DNA of 64,000 nucleotides from Siculibacillus sp. (GCA_030247555.1 JAOTSD010000005.1:1-64000), one strand, 5' to 3'; positions 28,380 to 38,215 are shown, numbered from the stretch's first letter. Notes: generated by a model not told the origin, from the letters alone. A program made the numbers and translations.

Positions 28380-29282
28380 TCACGCCGCCGGGTGCATCGC
28401 CAAGAATTCTTCGACCTCGGCGCGGACCGGCACGCCGGCGCGACCGCCGAAGCGGGAGCACTTGATCGCCGCCACGGCGGAGGCGAAGCGCAGCGCCTCG
28501 GGTTCCGGCATCTTCTCGGCGAGGGCGAGAGCGAAGGCGCCGTGGAAGGTGTCGCCGGCGCCGAGCGTGTCGACGGCATGGATCGGGAAGGACTGCAGGC
28601 GCCGCACCCGGTCGCCGTCGAGCCACATGACGCCGCCGGGGCCGAGGGTGACGGCGAGGAAGGCGTCGGTCATGGCGCGCAGGGCGAGGAGGCCCTTGGT
28701 CGGATCGGAGATGCCGGAGGTGCCGCGCAGGCCGGGCGTGCCGAAGACCACGTGGCTCGCCGCCTTGATCATCTGCGGGGCGTCGCCTTCGGCGCGGTCG
28801 CCGTCGAGCACACCGGGGATGCCGCGGCGGCGCGCCGCCTCGAGCAGCGGCACGGCGAGGGTCGGATAGCGGTCGTCCGTCAGGAGAGCGTCGACGTCGG
28901 CGACGAGGGCGTCGGGATCGTCGATCACCGGCGGCGCGACGTGCGGCGGATGCCAGGTGAGGATGGTGCGCTCGCCGTCGCCGTCGACGATCGACGAGCA
29001 CACCGGCGATTCCCGTCCCGGGATGCGCAGCATCTTCGAGGTGTCGACCCCTTCGGTCTTCAGGCCACGGACGATCATCTCGCCGATGAGGTCGTCGCCG
29101 AGCGGGGCGAGCACCTGACCCTTGCCGCCGAGCCGGACCACGGCGACGGCGGCATTGGCGCCGGAGCCGCCGCCGATGGAGATGAAGTCCTTGGCGCGCC
29201 CCTTGGTGCCCCGCGCCGGAGCGGCATCGAAGCGATAGATGAAGTCCTGCACGGCGGCGCCGGCGACGAGAACGGTCGGCAT
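28380..29282 (-). CDS. PfkB/ribokinase-family carbohydrate kinase
   Basis: A 300-residue sugar or nucleoside kinase. The N-terminal lid motif region reads SIGGGSGANAAVAVVRLG. The catalytic C-terminal motif is DTLGAGDTFHGAF, with the base Asp and the anion hole. The region FGTPGLRG is followed by the usual GGV(M)W segment. Length and motifs match the ribokinase group, but the substrate cannot be read from sequence and the neighbours do not form a sugar operon. The ATG at 29282 (MPTVLVAGAAV) is chosen; upstream sequence is not protein-like. Confidence 0.85.
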   Translation of the reverse strand: MPTVLVAGAAVQDFIYRFDAAPARGTKGRAKDFISIGGGSGANAAVAVVRLGGKGQVLAPLGDDLIGEMIVRGLKTEGVDTSKMLRIPGRESPVCSSIVDGDGERTILTWHPPHVAPPVIDDPDALVADVDALLTDDRYPTLAVPLLEAARRRGIPGVLDGDRAEGDAPQMIKAASHVVFGTPGLRGTSGISDPTKGLLALRAMTDAFLAVTLGPGGVMWLDGDRVRRLQSFPIHAVDTLGAGDTFHGAFALALAEKMPEPEALRFASAVAAIKCSRFGGRAGVPVRAEVEEFLAMHPAA

Positions 29283-29389
29283 CTCGGTATCCCTGAGTCG
29301 ATTCGGCAAGAAATCTCTACACCCCGAATTGTTACCATTTCGAGGAGGTTCGCGTCGAAGAGAACACGCCCGACCGCGGATCGGCAACG

Positions 29390-31237
29390 TCAGGAGATGG
29401 GCGGAGTGCCTCGATCGCGGGCGGATCGGCGGCCGCGCAGGATCGAGCCGCGCCGCGCGCTCTCCGAGGCCGCCGGTGCGTTAACCGCGGCGCGGGTGAG
29501 ATCGCGGCGGAATTCGTCGCGCTTCTCGTGGATCGAGGCGATGATCGGCCCCATCGCGACGCCGAGGCCGACGAGTGCCGCTTCGGAAAGTTGCAGGCTC
29601 GCCTCGATCGTCTCGGGGACGGCGTCGCTGACGCCCTTGCGATAGAGCCTGCGGGCGTGCGAGGCGTCGCGGGCGCGCACCACCAGCGGTACGTCGGGTC
29701 GGAAGAGCCGCACGGCGTCGACCACGGCATCGACCCCGGGGGCGTCGTGCATGGTGACGATCACCGCCGGGGTGGTCTCGATGCCGCAACTGCGCAGGAA
29801 CAGCGGATTGGTGGCGTCGCCGAAATAGACCGACCGGCCGGCGCGCCGCCCGTCGACGACGTTGCCGGGATCGCGGTCGACGGCGACATAGGCGATGCCG
29901 TGCTCCTCGAGCATCGAGCCGACCAGCGAGCCGACACGGCCGAAGCCGATGATCAGGGCGCGCGGGGCGGCATCCTCGGGCGGGGCGAGGAGCAGGGCGG
30001 GGTCGGGCGGCGCGTGGCGGTCGATCTCGCGCGACAGGCGACGGCCGACCACGTCGAAGAGCGGGATCGCCGCCATCGACAGCGACACCACCGCCAGCAC
30101 CCAGGTGGTGGTCTCGGCGCCGACGAGCCCGAGCGTGGCGGCCAGTCCGACGACGATGAAGGCGAACTCGCCGCCGGCGCCGATCAGCAGGCCGGTCTTG
30201 ACCGCGTGCGACGGCGGAACCCCGAAGAGGCCGGCGCCGAGCGCCGTCACCGTTCCCTTGAGCGCCACCAGGGCGAAGGCGCCGGCGACGATCGACACCG
30301 GATGGCCGGCGAGGAAGTCGAGGTCGACGCTCATGCCGACCGAGAAGAAGAACACACCGAGGAGCAGGCCCTTGAAGGGCTCGATCGTCGATTCGATGGC
30401 GCGGCGATATTCGGTCTCGGCGAGCAGCAGGCCGGCGATGAAGGCACCGAGCGCCATCGACATGCCGGCGAGCGAAGTGACGACGCCGGTGCCGATGGCG
30501 ACGAAGAGGATCGTCGCCATGAAGAGCTCGGCCGAGCGGGTGTCGGCGACGACGCGGAAGAGCGGCCTCAGCAGCGTCCGGCCGATGGCCACGATCACCG
30601 CCACCGCGACGAAGCCCTGGAGCAGGGCGAAGCCCAGATCCAGCCATACCGACCGGTCGGTACCGCCGCCACCGCCACCGAGAGTCTCGACCATGAACAG
30701 GATCGGGATCACCGCCAGGTCCTGGAAGAGCAGCACGGCGAAGGTGGTGCGTCCGGTCGTCGAGGTCAGGCGCTTCTGCTCGGCCAACACCTCGACCACC
30801 ACGGCGGTCGACGACAGGGCGAGGCAGGCGCCGAGGACCACGGCGGCGGCGGGCGTCTGGCCGAGATGGAGCGCCGCCGCCCCGATGAGCGCGCCGGAGA
30901 GCACGACCTGAAGGGTGCCGAGGCCGAAGACCAGACGGCGCATCGCCACCAGACGGGTGACCGACAACTCGAGGCCGATGACGAAGAGCAGGAACACCAC
31001 GCCGAAATCGGCGATTCCGGCGATCTCGTGCCGCTCGGAGACGGTGATCCAGACGAGCCGGGGCACGTCGGCGACGAAGCGCCCGAGCCCATGCGGACCG
31101 AGCACCATGCCGGCGAGGAGAAAGCCGAGCACCGAGCCGACCCTGAGGCGATGCATCAGCGGCACGACCACACCGGCGGTGCCGAGCACCACCAGCACGT
31201 CCTTCATCGTCGCGATGTCGAGGGTGGCTCCCGCCAT
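29390..31237 (-). CDS. Kef-type monovalent cation:proton antiporter (CPA2) with TrkA-N domain
   Basis: A 615-residue inner-membrane protein. Twelve to thirteen helices of the Na_H_Exchanger fold occupy about 10-385. The conserved FQDLAVIP motif and the GxFxxG-like LGAFIAGLLLAETEYR segment are present. A cytoplasmic TrkA-N Rossmann domain (about 415-530) starts ALIIGFGRVGSLVGSMLEEHG, with the VDRDP acidic end of strand 2 that binds NAD(H). A basic, disordered tail ends the protein. It likely exports K+ in exchange for H+ during electrophile or alkaline stress. No KefF/KefG-type subunit is adjacent. Confidence 0.9.
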   Translation of the reverse strand: MAGATLDIATMKDVLVVLGTAGVVVPLMHRLRVGSVLGFLLAGMVLGPHGLGRFVADVPRLVWITVSERHEIAGIADFGVVFLLFVIGLELSVTRLVAMRRLVFGLGTLQVVLSGALIGAAALHLGQTPAAAVVLGACLALSSTAVVVEVLAEQKRLTSTTGRTTFAVLLFQDLAVIPILFMVETLGGGGGGTDRSVWLDLGFALLQGFVAVAVIVAIGRTLLRPLFRVVADTRSAELFMATILFVAIGTGVVTSLAGMSMALGAFIAGLLLAETEYRRAIESTIEPFKGLLLGVFFFSVGMSVDLDFLAGHPVSIVAGAFALVALKGTVTALGAGLFGVPPSHAVKTGLLIGAGGEFAFIVVGLAATLGLVGAETTTWVLAVVSLSMAAIPLFDVVGRRLSREIDRHAPPDPALLLAPPEDAAPRALIIGFGRVGSLVGSMLEEHGIAYVAVDRDPGNVVDGRRAGRSVYFGDATNPLFLRSCGIETTPAVIVTMHDAPGVDAVVDAVRLFRPDVPLVVRARDASHARRLYRKGVSDAVPETIEASLQLSEAALVGLGVAMGPIIASIHEKRDEFRRDLTRAAVNAPAASESARRGSILRGRRSARDRGTPPIS

Positions 31238-31322
31238 GTCCGAATCCGTCTCGCCAGATCGCCGTCACAGTGGACCATGCGGTCGGCGAGGGAAAGGCGC
31301 GGGGCGGCGGACCGGCCCGGCG

Positions 31323-31937
31323 TCAGTCGACGGCGAGACCGTGCGCGGCGAGATCTCGGGCCAGCCGGTCGGGCGTGACGAAGTGCACCGCCGCCATCCC
31401 GACCGCGCGGGCCCCGGCGACGTTGGCCGGCGAATCGTCGATGAAGAGGCAGGTCGCGGGATCGAGGCGATTGCGTTCGATCAGCACCCGATAGATCGCC
31501 GGGTCGGGCTTCAGCAGCTTCTCGTGGGCGGAGACCACGGTATCGATGAAATCGGCGAGAACCGGGAAGCGAACGACCGCTTCGGCGTATTTCTCGGCGG
31601 AGAAGTTGGTGATCGCGTAGAGCGGCACTCCGCGGGCGCGCAGCCGCTCGTGGATGGCCACCGTTCCCTCGATGAGGCCGGGCACCATCTCGTGCCAGCG
31701 CTCGTCCCAGGCGCGGATCTCGGTCTCCCATTCGGGATGGAGCGCCACCCGCTCGGCGATGCCCAGGACGAAAGGGTGTCCGCGGTCCATCTCGCGGTTC
31801 CAGTCGTCGGCGACGATCTCCTCGAGGAAGCGGTCGCGCTCGGCCGGGTCGGGGAAGAAGGTGTCGTAGAGCAGCCGCGGGTCGTAGCGCAGCAGGACGT
31901 TGCCGAGGTCGAAGACGACGTTGCGGATCCCGGACAA
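31323..31937 (-). CDS. HAD-superfamily phosphatase, subfamily IA
   Basis: A 204-residue cytosolic phosphatase with the four HAD motifs: VVFDLGNVLLRYD with nucleophile Asp11 (second Asp replaced by Asn in DLGN), the Thr/Asn of AITNFSAEK, Lys in KPDPAIY and the acidic pair IDDSPAN. DLGN instead of DxD places it with the YihX-like/epoxide-hydrolase-like IA group, which includes sugar-1-phosphatases. The substrate is unknown. It is separated from ppk2 upstream by a strong hairpin, so it is probably transcribed on its own. Confidence 0.85.
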   Translation of the reverse strand: MSGIRNVVFDLGNVLLRYDPRLLYDTFFPDPAERDRFLEEIVADDWNREMDRGHPFVLGIAERVALHPEWETEIRAWDERWHEMVPGLIEGTVAIHERLRARGVPLYAITNFSAEKYAEAVVRFPVLADFIDTVVSAHEKLLKPDPAIYRVLIERNRLDPATCLFIDDSPANVAGARAVGMAAVHFVTPDRLARDLAAHGLAVD

Positions 31938-31958
31938 GGTGGCCTCCCACGAAACGAA

Positions 31959-31985
31959 TCGGCCCCGGAACGGGTCCGGGGCCGA
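31959..31985 (-). terminator. Intrinsic terminator after ppk2
   Basis: An 11-bp perfect stem (TCGGCCCCGGA with TCCGGGGCCGA, 5-nt loop), followed on the minus strand by ATTCGTTTCG. It lies between the ppk2 stop and the HAD start. Confidence 0.65.
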
Positions 31986-32020
31986 GGATCATAGGACGCC
32001 GACGTGAAATGTCGCGGGTC

Positions 32021-33199
32021 TCAACGCCCGCGTTTCAGATCCGGGTGCAGCGCCTTGCCGAGCAGCTTGGCGTCGCGGCCGATGACGTGCTCGGTCGAGC
32101 CGACGATCAACGGATCGGGTCCTGTGACGAGGCTCCTGTCCTTGTGCGGATAGGGCATGACGGTCAGGAAGTGCTGCATGCACTCGAGCCGCGCCCGCAT
32201 CTTGTCGTTCGACTTGATGATCGTCCACGGCGCGTCGGCGGTGTCGGTGTAGAAGAACATCGCCTCCTTGGCCTCGGTGTAATCGTCCCACTTGTCGAGC
32301 GACGCGCGGTCGATAGGCGACAGTTTCCATTGCTTCAGCGGGTCGTGCTCGCGGCTGTCGAAGCGACGCTTCTGCTCCTCGCGGGTGACAGAGAACCAGT
32401 ACTTCACCAGCCGGATGCCGGAGCGCACCAGCATGCGCTCGAACTCCGGCGCCTGGCGCATGAACTCGAGATATTCGTTGGGCGAGCAGAAGCCCATGAC
32501 GCGCTCGACGCCGGCGCGGTTGTACCAGGAGCGGTCGAACATCACGATCTCGCCGGCGGCCGGCAGGTGGGCGATGTAGCGCTGGAAGTACCACTGGGTC
32601 TTCTCGCGCTCGGTCGGCTTCTGCAGGGCGACGACGCGGGCGGTGCGCGGGTTGAGATGCTCCATGTAGCGCTTGATGGTGCCGCCCTTGCCGGCGGCGT
32701 CGCGGCCCTCGAAGAGCATGATGATGCGTTCGCCGGTCTCCTCGACCCAGCGCTGGAGCTTCAGCAACTCGCGCTGGAGCTCGAGCTTGTGCGCCTCGTA
32801 GACCTTGGCGCGCATCTTGGTCTTGTAGGGATACTCGCCGCTCTCGAAGACGTGGGCGATCGCCTCCGGATCGTGGCGCATCTCGGCGAGGAGGTGGCGC
32901 GTGGCGCCACCGTCCGACTTCGGCGCCTTTTCGAGCGTCTTGAAGGCCGCGAGATCGGGGATGATCACGTCCTCCAGGGGATTCTCGGCGACGTCCGCTT
33001 CGTCGACGGGCGGAGCCGGCGGGGCGGCCTTCGGTGCCGCCGCGGCCCGGGGAGCGGCTTTCGCCGCGGCCTTCGGCGCCGGTTTGCGTACCGGCGCTCG
33101 CCGGGTCTTCGCGGGGTCGGGGGCGACCGTCGCGGACGCGGTGGCCGCGGTCGGGCTCGGCTGTTCGGCGTCGTCTTCCACGCGTGTGACCTCGATCAT
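32021..33199 (-). CDS. ppk2: Polyphosphate kinase 2
   Basis: Transfers phosphate between polyphosphate and nucleoside diphosphates. The 392-residue protein has the PPK2 core at about 130-370: Walker A FEGRDAAGKGGTIKR, Walker B IVMFDRSWYNRAGVERVMGF, and a lid segment SVTREEQKRRFDSR. The first about 65 residues are an Ala/Pro/Lys-rich disordered leader (KPAPKAAAKAAPRA), reminiscent of histone-H1-like tails. The ATG at 33199 is used because AGGGG lies six bases upstream; an in-frame GTG at 33205 adds two residues. Directional preference and ADP/GDP choice cannot be assigned from motifs alone. Confidence 0.92.
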   Translation of the reverse strand: MIEVTRVEDDAEQPSPTAATASATVAPDPAKTRRAPVRKPAPKAAAKAAPRAAAAPKAAPPAPPVDEADVAENPLEDVIIPDLAAFKTLEKAPKSDGGATRHLLAEMRHDPEAIAHVFESGEYPYKTKMRAKVYEAHKLELQRELLKLQRWVEETGERIIMLFEGRDAAGKGGTIKRYMEHLNPRTARVVALQKPTEREKTQWYFQRYIAHLPAAGEIVMFDRSWYNRAGVERVMGFCSPNEYLEFMRQAPEFERMLVRSGIRLVKYWFSVTREEQKRRFDSREHDPLKQWKLSPIDRASLDKWDDYTEAKEAMFFYTDTADAPWTIIKSNDKMRARLECMQHFLTVMPYPHKDRSLVTGPDPLIVGSTEHVIGRDAKLLGKALHPDLKRGR

Positions 33200-33466
33200 G
33201 TCCACCCCTCTGGTTCGCCCACAACGGAAGATCCGTCGTCGCGAATGAGAGGAGCCGCCTTCCGAGATCGGGTTCCGTCACCTTCGCGCCACGGCGCGTC
33301 GTTCGATGGCGAACCATAACCCGGGGTCGTTTCCCAATCCTTGAGACGCATCAAAACGCGCCCGCACCCCGGCGGGCGGCACTCGTGCGATCGGGGGTGG
33401 ACCTCGGGGATCGACAGGGTATGCTCCGCCGAAAGACTTCGCCGAAAGACGTAAGGAGGAAACACG

Positions 33467-34423
33467 ATGCACCAGAGATTCCGCCTCGCCGTTCTCGCCG
33501 TGGCGACCGCCACCGCCATGTCGGCCGCCGCGCCCGCTCGGGCCGACGGCTTCATCAACGTCCTGACCGGTGGCACCTCGGGCGTCTACTATCCGCTCGG
33601 CGTGGCGCTGTCGCAGATTTACGGTGCCGGCATCGCCGGCGTGAAGACCCAGGTACAGGCGACCAAGGCCTCGGTGGAGAACCTCAACCTGCTGCAGCAG
33701 GGGCGGGGCGAGATCGCCTTCACCCTCGGCGACTCCCTGCGTGACGCTTGGGAGGGCAACACCGAGGTCGGCTTCAAGGGCAAGCTCGACAAGCTGCGCG
33801 GCATCGCCGCCATCTATCCGAACTACATCCAGATCGTCGCGCTGAAATCGAGCGGGGTCACCAAGTTCGCCGACTTCAAGGGCAAGAGCCTGTCGGTCGG
33901 CGCCCCCAAGTCCGGCACCGAACTCAACGCCCGCGCCATCTTCGCCGCCTACGGCATGAAGTACGGCGACCTCGGCAAGGTCGAGTATCTGCCCTTCGCC
34001 GAGTCGGTCGACCTGATGAAGAACCGCCAGCTCGACGCGACGCTGCAGTCGGCCGGCCTCGGCGTCGCCTCGATCCGCGACCTGTCGACGTCGGTCGAGA
34101 CGACCATCGTCGCCGTCGACGCCGAGACGGTGAAGAAGATCGGCGCCCCCTACGTGGCGGTCACCATCCCGGCCGGTACCTATCAGGGACAGACGGCGGA
34201 CGTTCCGACCGCGGCGGTCGGCAACTTCCTCGTCACCCATGCGGACGTTCCGGAGGAGACGGTCTACCAGATGACCAAGCTCACCTTCGAGAACCTCGAC
34301 AAGCTCGCCGCCGCCCACGGCGCCGCCAAGAGCATCAAGCTCGAGAACGCGCTCGCCGGCATGCCGGTACCGTTGCACCCGGGCGCGGCGCGCTGGTTCA
34401 AGGAGAAGGGCGTGCTGAAGTGA
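33467..34423 (+). CDS. TAXI-family TRAP transporter substrate-binding protein
   Basis: A 318-residue periplasmic binding protein. The Sec signal peptide spans about 1-26 (ends APARA|DGF), then TGGTSGVYYPLGVALSQIY, the hallmark start of the TAXI family. The FKGKSLSVGAPKSGTELNA loop lines the ligand site. It delivers the substrate to the TRAP permease encoded 190 bp downstream. Ligands described for TAXI proteins include dicarboxylates and glutamate-like acids; none can be assigned here. AAGGAGG lies in the ribosome site before the ATG. Confidence 0.93.
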   Translation: MHQRFRLAVLAVATATAMSAAAPARADGFINVLTGGTSGVYYPLGVALSQIYGAGIAGVKTQVQATKASVENLNLLQQGRGEIAFTLGDSLRDAWEGNTEVGFKGKLDKLRGIAAIYPNYIQIVALKSSGVTKFADFKGKSLSVGAPKSGTELNARAIFAAYGMKYGDLGKVEYLPFAESVDLMKNRQLDATLQSAGLGVASIRDLSTSVETTIVAVDAETVKKIGAPYVAVTIPAGTYQGQTADVPTAAVGNFLVTHADVPEETVYQMTKLTFENLDKLAAAHGAAKSIKLENALAGMPVPLHPGAARWFKEKGVLK

Positions 34424-34615
34424 GGTGGCGTGGGGCGGTCGCTCGAAGCGGCTCGTCGGCGTGAGGCTTCGGGAATCCCCGTCTTCCTTGCCCCGCGAGG
34501 AGGAAAGGGGAGATCGCGGTGAGGCTCGCGACGAAGTCGACGACCTTCGCCGCGGTCGCCCGGACCTCCGCTCTCTTTTCCCCTCCGACCGTGATCCGTC
34601 CAGCGGAGTCAGACG

Positions 34616-36703
34616 ATGACCGCGACGACCAATTCCCCGAGCGCGCTCGACACGTTCGAACACGGTTTCCCGACCGGCTTCGGCAAGGGCCGGCCGGCGC
34701 TCGTGGCGTTCTCCATCGCGCTGCTCTTCTCGGCCTTCCAGATCTTCGTCTCGGCCTGGCCGATCCTGCCGTCGCTGGCGGTGAGGGGTATCCACGTCGG
34801 TTTCCTGTTGCTGCTCTCCTTCGGCCTGATCGCCAATTTCCGTTCGCGCTCGCGCCTCGAACTGGCGAGCGGATGGGCGCTCGGCGTCCTCGGCTTCGCC
34901 ATCGGGCTCTATCAGTGGATCGAGCACGACGCCTTGATCCTCCGGGCGGGCGACCTCGAGCGGCGCGACCTGGTGGTCGGCGTGCTGCTCATCGTGCTGG
35001 TGTTCGAGGCCTGCCGCCGCCTGATGGGGCCGGCGCTGCCGATCATGTGCGGCGTCTGCCTCCTCTACGCCTTCGGCGGGCAGTGGTTCCCCGGGCCTCT
35101 CGCCACCCGCGGCTACGGCTTCGATCAGGTGATCGACCAGATGTCCTTCGGCACCGAGGGCATCTACGGCGTGCCGGTCAACGTCTCGGCGACCTACATC
35201 TTCCTCTTCATCCTCTTCGGCTCCTTCCTCGAGAAGGCCGGGATGATCCATCTCTTCACCGACGTGTCGCTCGGCCTCTTCGGCCGCGCCCGCGGCGGTC
35301 CGGCCAAGGTGGCGGTGTTCTCGTCGGGGCTGATGGGGACGATCTCGGGTTCGGGCGTGGCCAACGTCGTCACCGTCGGCCAGTTCACCATCCCCCTGAT
35401 GATCCGCTTCGGCTATCGCCGCGCCTTCGCCGCCGGGGTCGAGGCGACCGCCTCGATGGGTGGCCAGATCATGCCGCCGGTGATGGGAGCGGCGGCCTTC
35501 ATCATGGCCGAGACGCTCGACGTGCCCTATTCGGCGATCGTCACCGCGGCGGTGCTGCCGGCGATCCTCTATTTCGCCTCGGCCTACTGGATGGTCCACC
35601 TCGAGGCCGGCAAGCACGGGCTCTCCGGCATGACCGAGGTGCCGAGCGCGCTCGTGGCGCTGAAGGCGCGCTGGTATCTGGCGCTGCCGCTCGCCGCTCT
35701 GATCTTCATGCTGTTCCACGGCTTCACGCCGCTCTTCGCCGGCACCCTCGGTCTGGCGTTGACCGTGGTGCTGATCCTCGGGGCCTCGGCGGCGGTCGGT
35801 CTGCCGGCGACCTGGATGCGCGTGGTGTTCTGGATCGGCCTCGGCCTCGTCGCGGCGAGCTTCCTGAAGTTCGGCCTGACCCCGGTGGTGGTGGTGATCG
35901 CCGTCCTGGCGGTGGTCCTGCTGTTCTCGCGCGGCGGCCGCGAGACGCTGCTGCTGTGCCGCGACAGTTTCGCCGACAGTGCCAAGACGGCACTCTCGGT
36001 CGGCGTCGCTTGCGCCATCGTCGGCACCATCATCGGCACCTTCACCCTGACCGGGCTCGGCACCACCTTCGGCACCTGGGTGGTCGGCATCGGCAAGGAG
36101 AGCCTGTTCCTGTCGCTGGTGCTGACCATGATCCTGTCGATCGTGCTCGGCACCGGCATCCCGACCATCCCGACCTACATCATCGTCGCGGCGCTCGCCG
36201 CCCCGGCGATGGCGACGCTCGGCGTGCCGCTGATCGTCTCCCACATGTTCGCCTTCTACTTCGGCATCATGGCCGACCTGTCGCCGCCGGTGGCGCTGGC
36301 GGCGCTCGCCGCCGCGCCGATCGCCCGCGAGAACCCCGACAAGATCGGCTGGGAGGCGATGCGCATCGCCGGCGCCGGCTACGTCATCCCCTTCGCCGCC
36401 GTCTACGCCCCGGCGCTGATGATGCAGTCGGGCGACCCGATGGCCGTCCATCTCGGCTTCTGGGGGGCCGTCGTCTTCGCATTCGTCAAGACCGGTTTCG
36501 CCATGGGCCTCTTCGGCGCCGGCCTGATCGGCTGGCTCTTCGGGCCGCTCGCCGTCTGGGAACGGGCCGCCGTACTGCTCGCGGCCGCCCTGCTGGTCAT
36601 CGAGTTCCCGTGGAGCGACGCGGCCGGCCTCGTCCTCGGCGCGGCGATGGTGGCGCAACATCGGTCGCGGACGCGTCACGCCGTGGTCGGGCCGGCGACA
36701 TGA
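34616..36703 (+). CDS. TRAP transporter fused small-large permease (4TM12TM)
   Basis: A 695-residue inner-membrane protein. The N-terminal four helices (about 30-165) correspond to the DctQ-like subunit. The DctM-like part (about 165-640) contains GSGVANVVTVGQFTIPLMIR and MGGQIMPPVMGAAAFIMAE, the latter recalling the DctM metal/substrate loops. A further GTGIPTIPTYIIVAA repeat is the second half of the pseudo-symmetric core. It uses the Na+ gradient together with the TAXI protein. It overlaps the DUF1850 gene as ATGA. Confidence 0.93.
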   Translation: MTATTNSPSALDTFEHGFPTGFGKGRPALVAFSIALLFSAFQIFVSAWPILPSLAVRGIHVGFLLLLSFGLIANFRSRSRLELASGWALGVLGFAIGLYQWIEHDALILRAGDLERRDLVVGVLLIVLVFEACRRLMGPALPIMCGVCLLYAFGGQWFPGPLATRGYGFDQVIDQMSFGTEGIYGVPVNVSATYIFLFILFGSFLEKAGMIHLFTDVSLGLFGRARGGPAKVAVFSSGLMGTISGSGVANVVTVGQFTIPLMIRFGYRRAFAAGVEATASMGGQIMPPVMGAAAFIMAETLDVPYSAIVTAAVLPAILYFASAYWMVHLEAGKHGLSGMTEVPSALVALKARWYLALPLAALIFMLFHGFTPLFAGTLGLALTVVLILGASAAVGLPATWMRVVFWIGLGLVAASFLKFGLTPVVVVIAVLAVVLLFSRGGRETLLLCRDSFADSAKTALSVGVACAIVGTIIGTFTLTGLGTTFGTWVVGIGKESLFLSLVLTMILSIVLGTGIPTIPTYIIVAALAAPAMATLGVPLIVSHMFAFYFGIMADLSPPVALAALAAAPIARENPDKIGWEAMRIAGAGYVIPFAAVYAPALMMQSGDPMAVHLGFWGAVVFAFVKTGFAMGLFGAGLIGWLFGPLAVWERAAVLLAAALLVIEFPWSDAAGLVLGAAMVAQHRSRTRHAVVGPAT

Positions 36704-37077
36704 GTTCTCTGTGCCTCGTCGCCGGCGACGTCGGCGTGCGGCTCGCCACGGCGCTGCTCACCCTCTCTTGGACCCATTCGATCGAGAAGGTCGAATGGCG
36801 CGAAACCTGGCGAGCGGTTCCCGCCGGGCTCGAACTGGTGGAGGCGCGGGTCAAGGGGTCCGGCGCCGGCATGGAGCCCGGCGAGGATGCGCGGCTCGTC
36901 GGCGGCTGGTGGGTGTGGCGGCCGGAGCGGCCGGCGGTGGCGGAGGTGGTGCTGGCGCGCTCGGGCGTCACCGCCGACTGGCGGGTGTGCGTCGAGGGGA
37001 CCTGCCGGCCGGTCGGCGAGATCCTCGGGCCGGCGGCGGACGGGGTGGCGGCGCGGCTCGTCGCCTGCGACCGGTGA
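36700..37077 (+). CDS. DUF1850 protein associated with TAXI-TRAP transporters
   Basis: A 125-residue protein with the DUF1850 pattern: FTLSWTHSIEK-like motif (LTLSWTHSIEKVEWRE), GAGMEPGEDA and a Trp-rich WWVWRP. There is no obvious membrane helix. It follows the TRAP permease with an ATGA overlap, the typical context of this family, whose function is unknown. It may be an accessory for folding or gating of the permease. The two cysteines in VCVEGTCRP may form a disulfide. Confidence 0.8.
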   Translation: MSSLCLVAGDVGVRLATALLTLSWTHSIEKVEWRETWRAVPAGLELVEARVKGSGAGMEPGEDARLVGGWWVWRPERPAVAEVVLARSGVTADWRVCVEGTCRPVGEILGPAADGVAARLVACDR

Positions 37078-37196
37078 GCCGGACCGCGCGGATGCGGGGC
37101 GGCTCTGTCAAACTGTCGTGTCTTCGACGCATTCGGCTGCTTGTCTCGCCCCCCGGGGACGGGTCATGTTGAGCGAGGTCCAAGCGAGGCGAAGCG

Positions 37197-38210
37197 ATGG
37201 CGCGCGGTTACGATTCTCAACGGATGTCGAGCCCTCAGGTGTTCCTCTGGCGGATGGTCATCTTCCTGGTGATCGCCGCTTTCGTCGCGCTCATCCTGCA
37301 GAAGCAGATCGTCTTCGCCTTTTGGGCCAATCCCGGGCTCAACGGCTTCATCCTGCTCGTGCTGGCCTTCGGCATCCTGCTCGCCGTGCGGCAGGTGATC
37401 CGCCTCTTCCCCGAGGTGCGCTGGGCCAATGCCTATCGTCGCCGCGAGCCCGACTTCGACACCGATCGCCGCCCCCGTCTGCTCGGACCGATGGCGGCAT
37501 TGCTCGGTGATCGCGGCGTCGCCGGCATCTCGCCGGAGGTGATGCGCTCGATCCTCGATTCGATCGGCATGCGCCTCGACGAGACCCGCGACATCACCCG
37601 CTACATCGGCGGCACGCTGGTCTTCCTCGGCCTGCTCGGCACCTTCACCGGTCTGTCCGAGACGGTGTCGGCGGTCGGCGACACGCTGAAGTCGCTCAAC
37701 GTCGGGGCGACCGACATCGGCGCCGTCTTCGAGGACCTGAAGACCGGCCTCGCCAAGCCCCTGTCGGGCATGGGCGTGGCCTTCTCCTCCTCGCTCTTCG
37801 GCCTCGCCGGATCGCTGGTGATCGGCTTCCTCGATCTTCAGGCGAGCCAGGCGCAGAACCGCTTCTACAACGAACTCGAGGACTGGCTGTCGACCGAGGC
37901 CGAACTCGATCTCGACGGCGACGGGGCGAGCGGGCACGGTATCGCCGAGCAGTTGCGCGCCTCCGTCGACCGGCTGACCCGCGTCGCCCAGGAGGGGGGA
38001 TCGAGCCGCAACACCTCCGCCGCGCTGGTCGACCTCTCCGAATCGCTGCGCGGCCTCGTCGCCCACGTGCGCACCGAGCAGAACCAATTGCGCGACTGGA
38101 TCGTCACCCAGGCCGAGGAGAACCAGCGCACCCGGGTGGCGCTGGAACGCATCGCCGACGCACTCGCCGCCCGTGACGAAGAGCCGCCGCACCACCGGCC
38201 GGGGGCGTGA
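37197..38210 (+). CDS. MotA/TolQ/ExbB-like proton-channel protein
   Basis: A 337-residue inner-membrane protein. Two helices occupy about 15-65, then a cytoplasmic stretch. The MotA/ExbB core at about 135-225 contains YIGGTLVFLGLLGTFTGLSE and LAKPLSGMGVAFSSSLFGL, the pore-lining helices. A cytoplasmic C-terminal tail has coiled-coil character. It should pair with the MotB-like protein encoded next, forming an ion-driven stator-type complex across the cell wall. No flagellar genes are nearby. The ATG at 37197 is used; the ATG at 37224 (MSSPQVFLW) is an alternative. Confidence 0.85.
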   Translation: MARGYDSQRMSSPQVFLWRMVIFLVIAAFVALILQKQIVFAFWANPGLNGFILLVLAFGILLAVRQVIRLFPEVRWANAYRRREPDFDTDRRPRLLGPMAALLGDRGVAGISPEVMRSILDSIGMRLDETRDITRYIGGTLVFLGLLGTFTGLSETVSAVGDTLKSLNVGATDIGAVFEDLKTGLAKPLSGMGVAFSSSLFGLAGSLVIGFLDLQASQAQNRFYNELEDWLSTEAELDLDGDGASGHGIAEQLRASVDRLTRVAQEGGSSRNTSAALVDLSESLRGLVAHVRTEQNQLRDWIVTQAEENQRTRVALERIADALAARDEEPPHHRPGA

Positions 38211-38215
38211 CCGCC

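Noticed and set aside
33278..36679. An open frame of over 1100 codons antisense to the TAXI-TRAP genes
   Set aside because: It is rich in Glu, Arg, Gly and His with no domain, as expected for the shadow of GC-rich genes.
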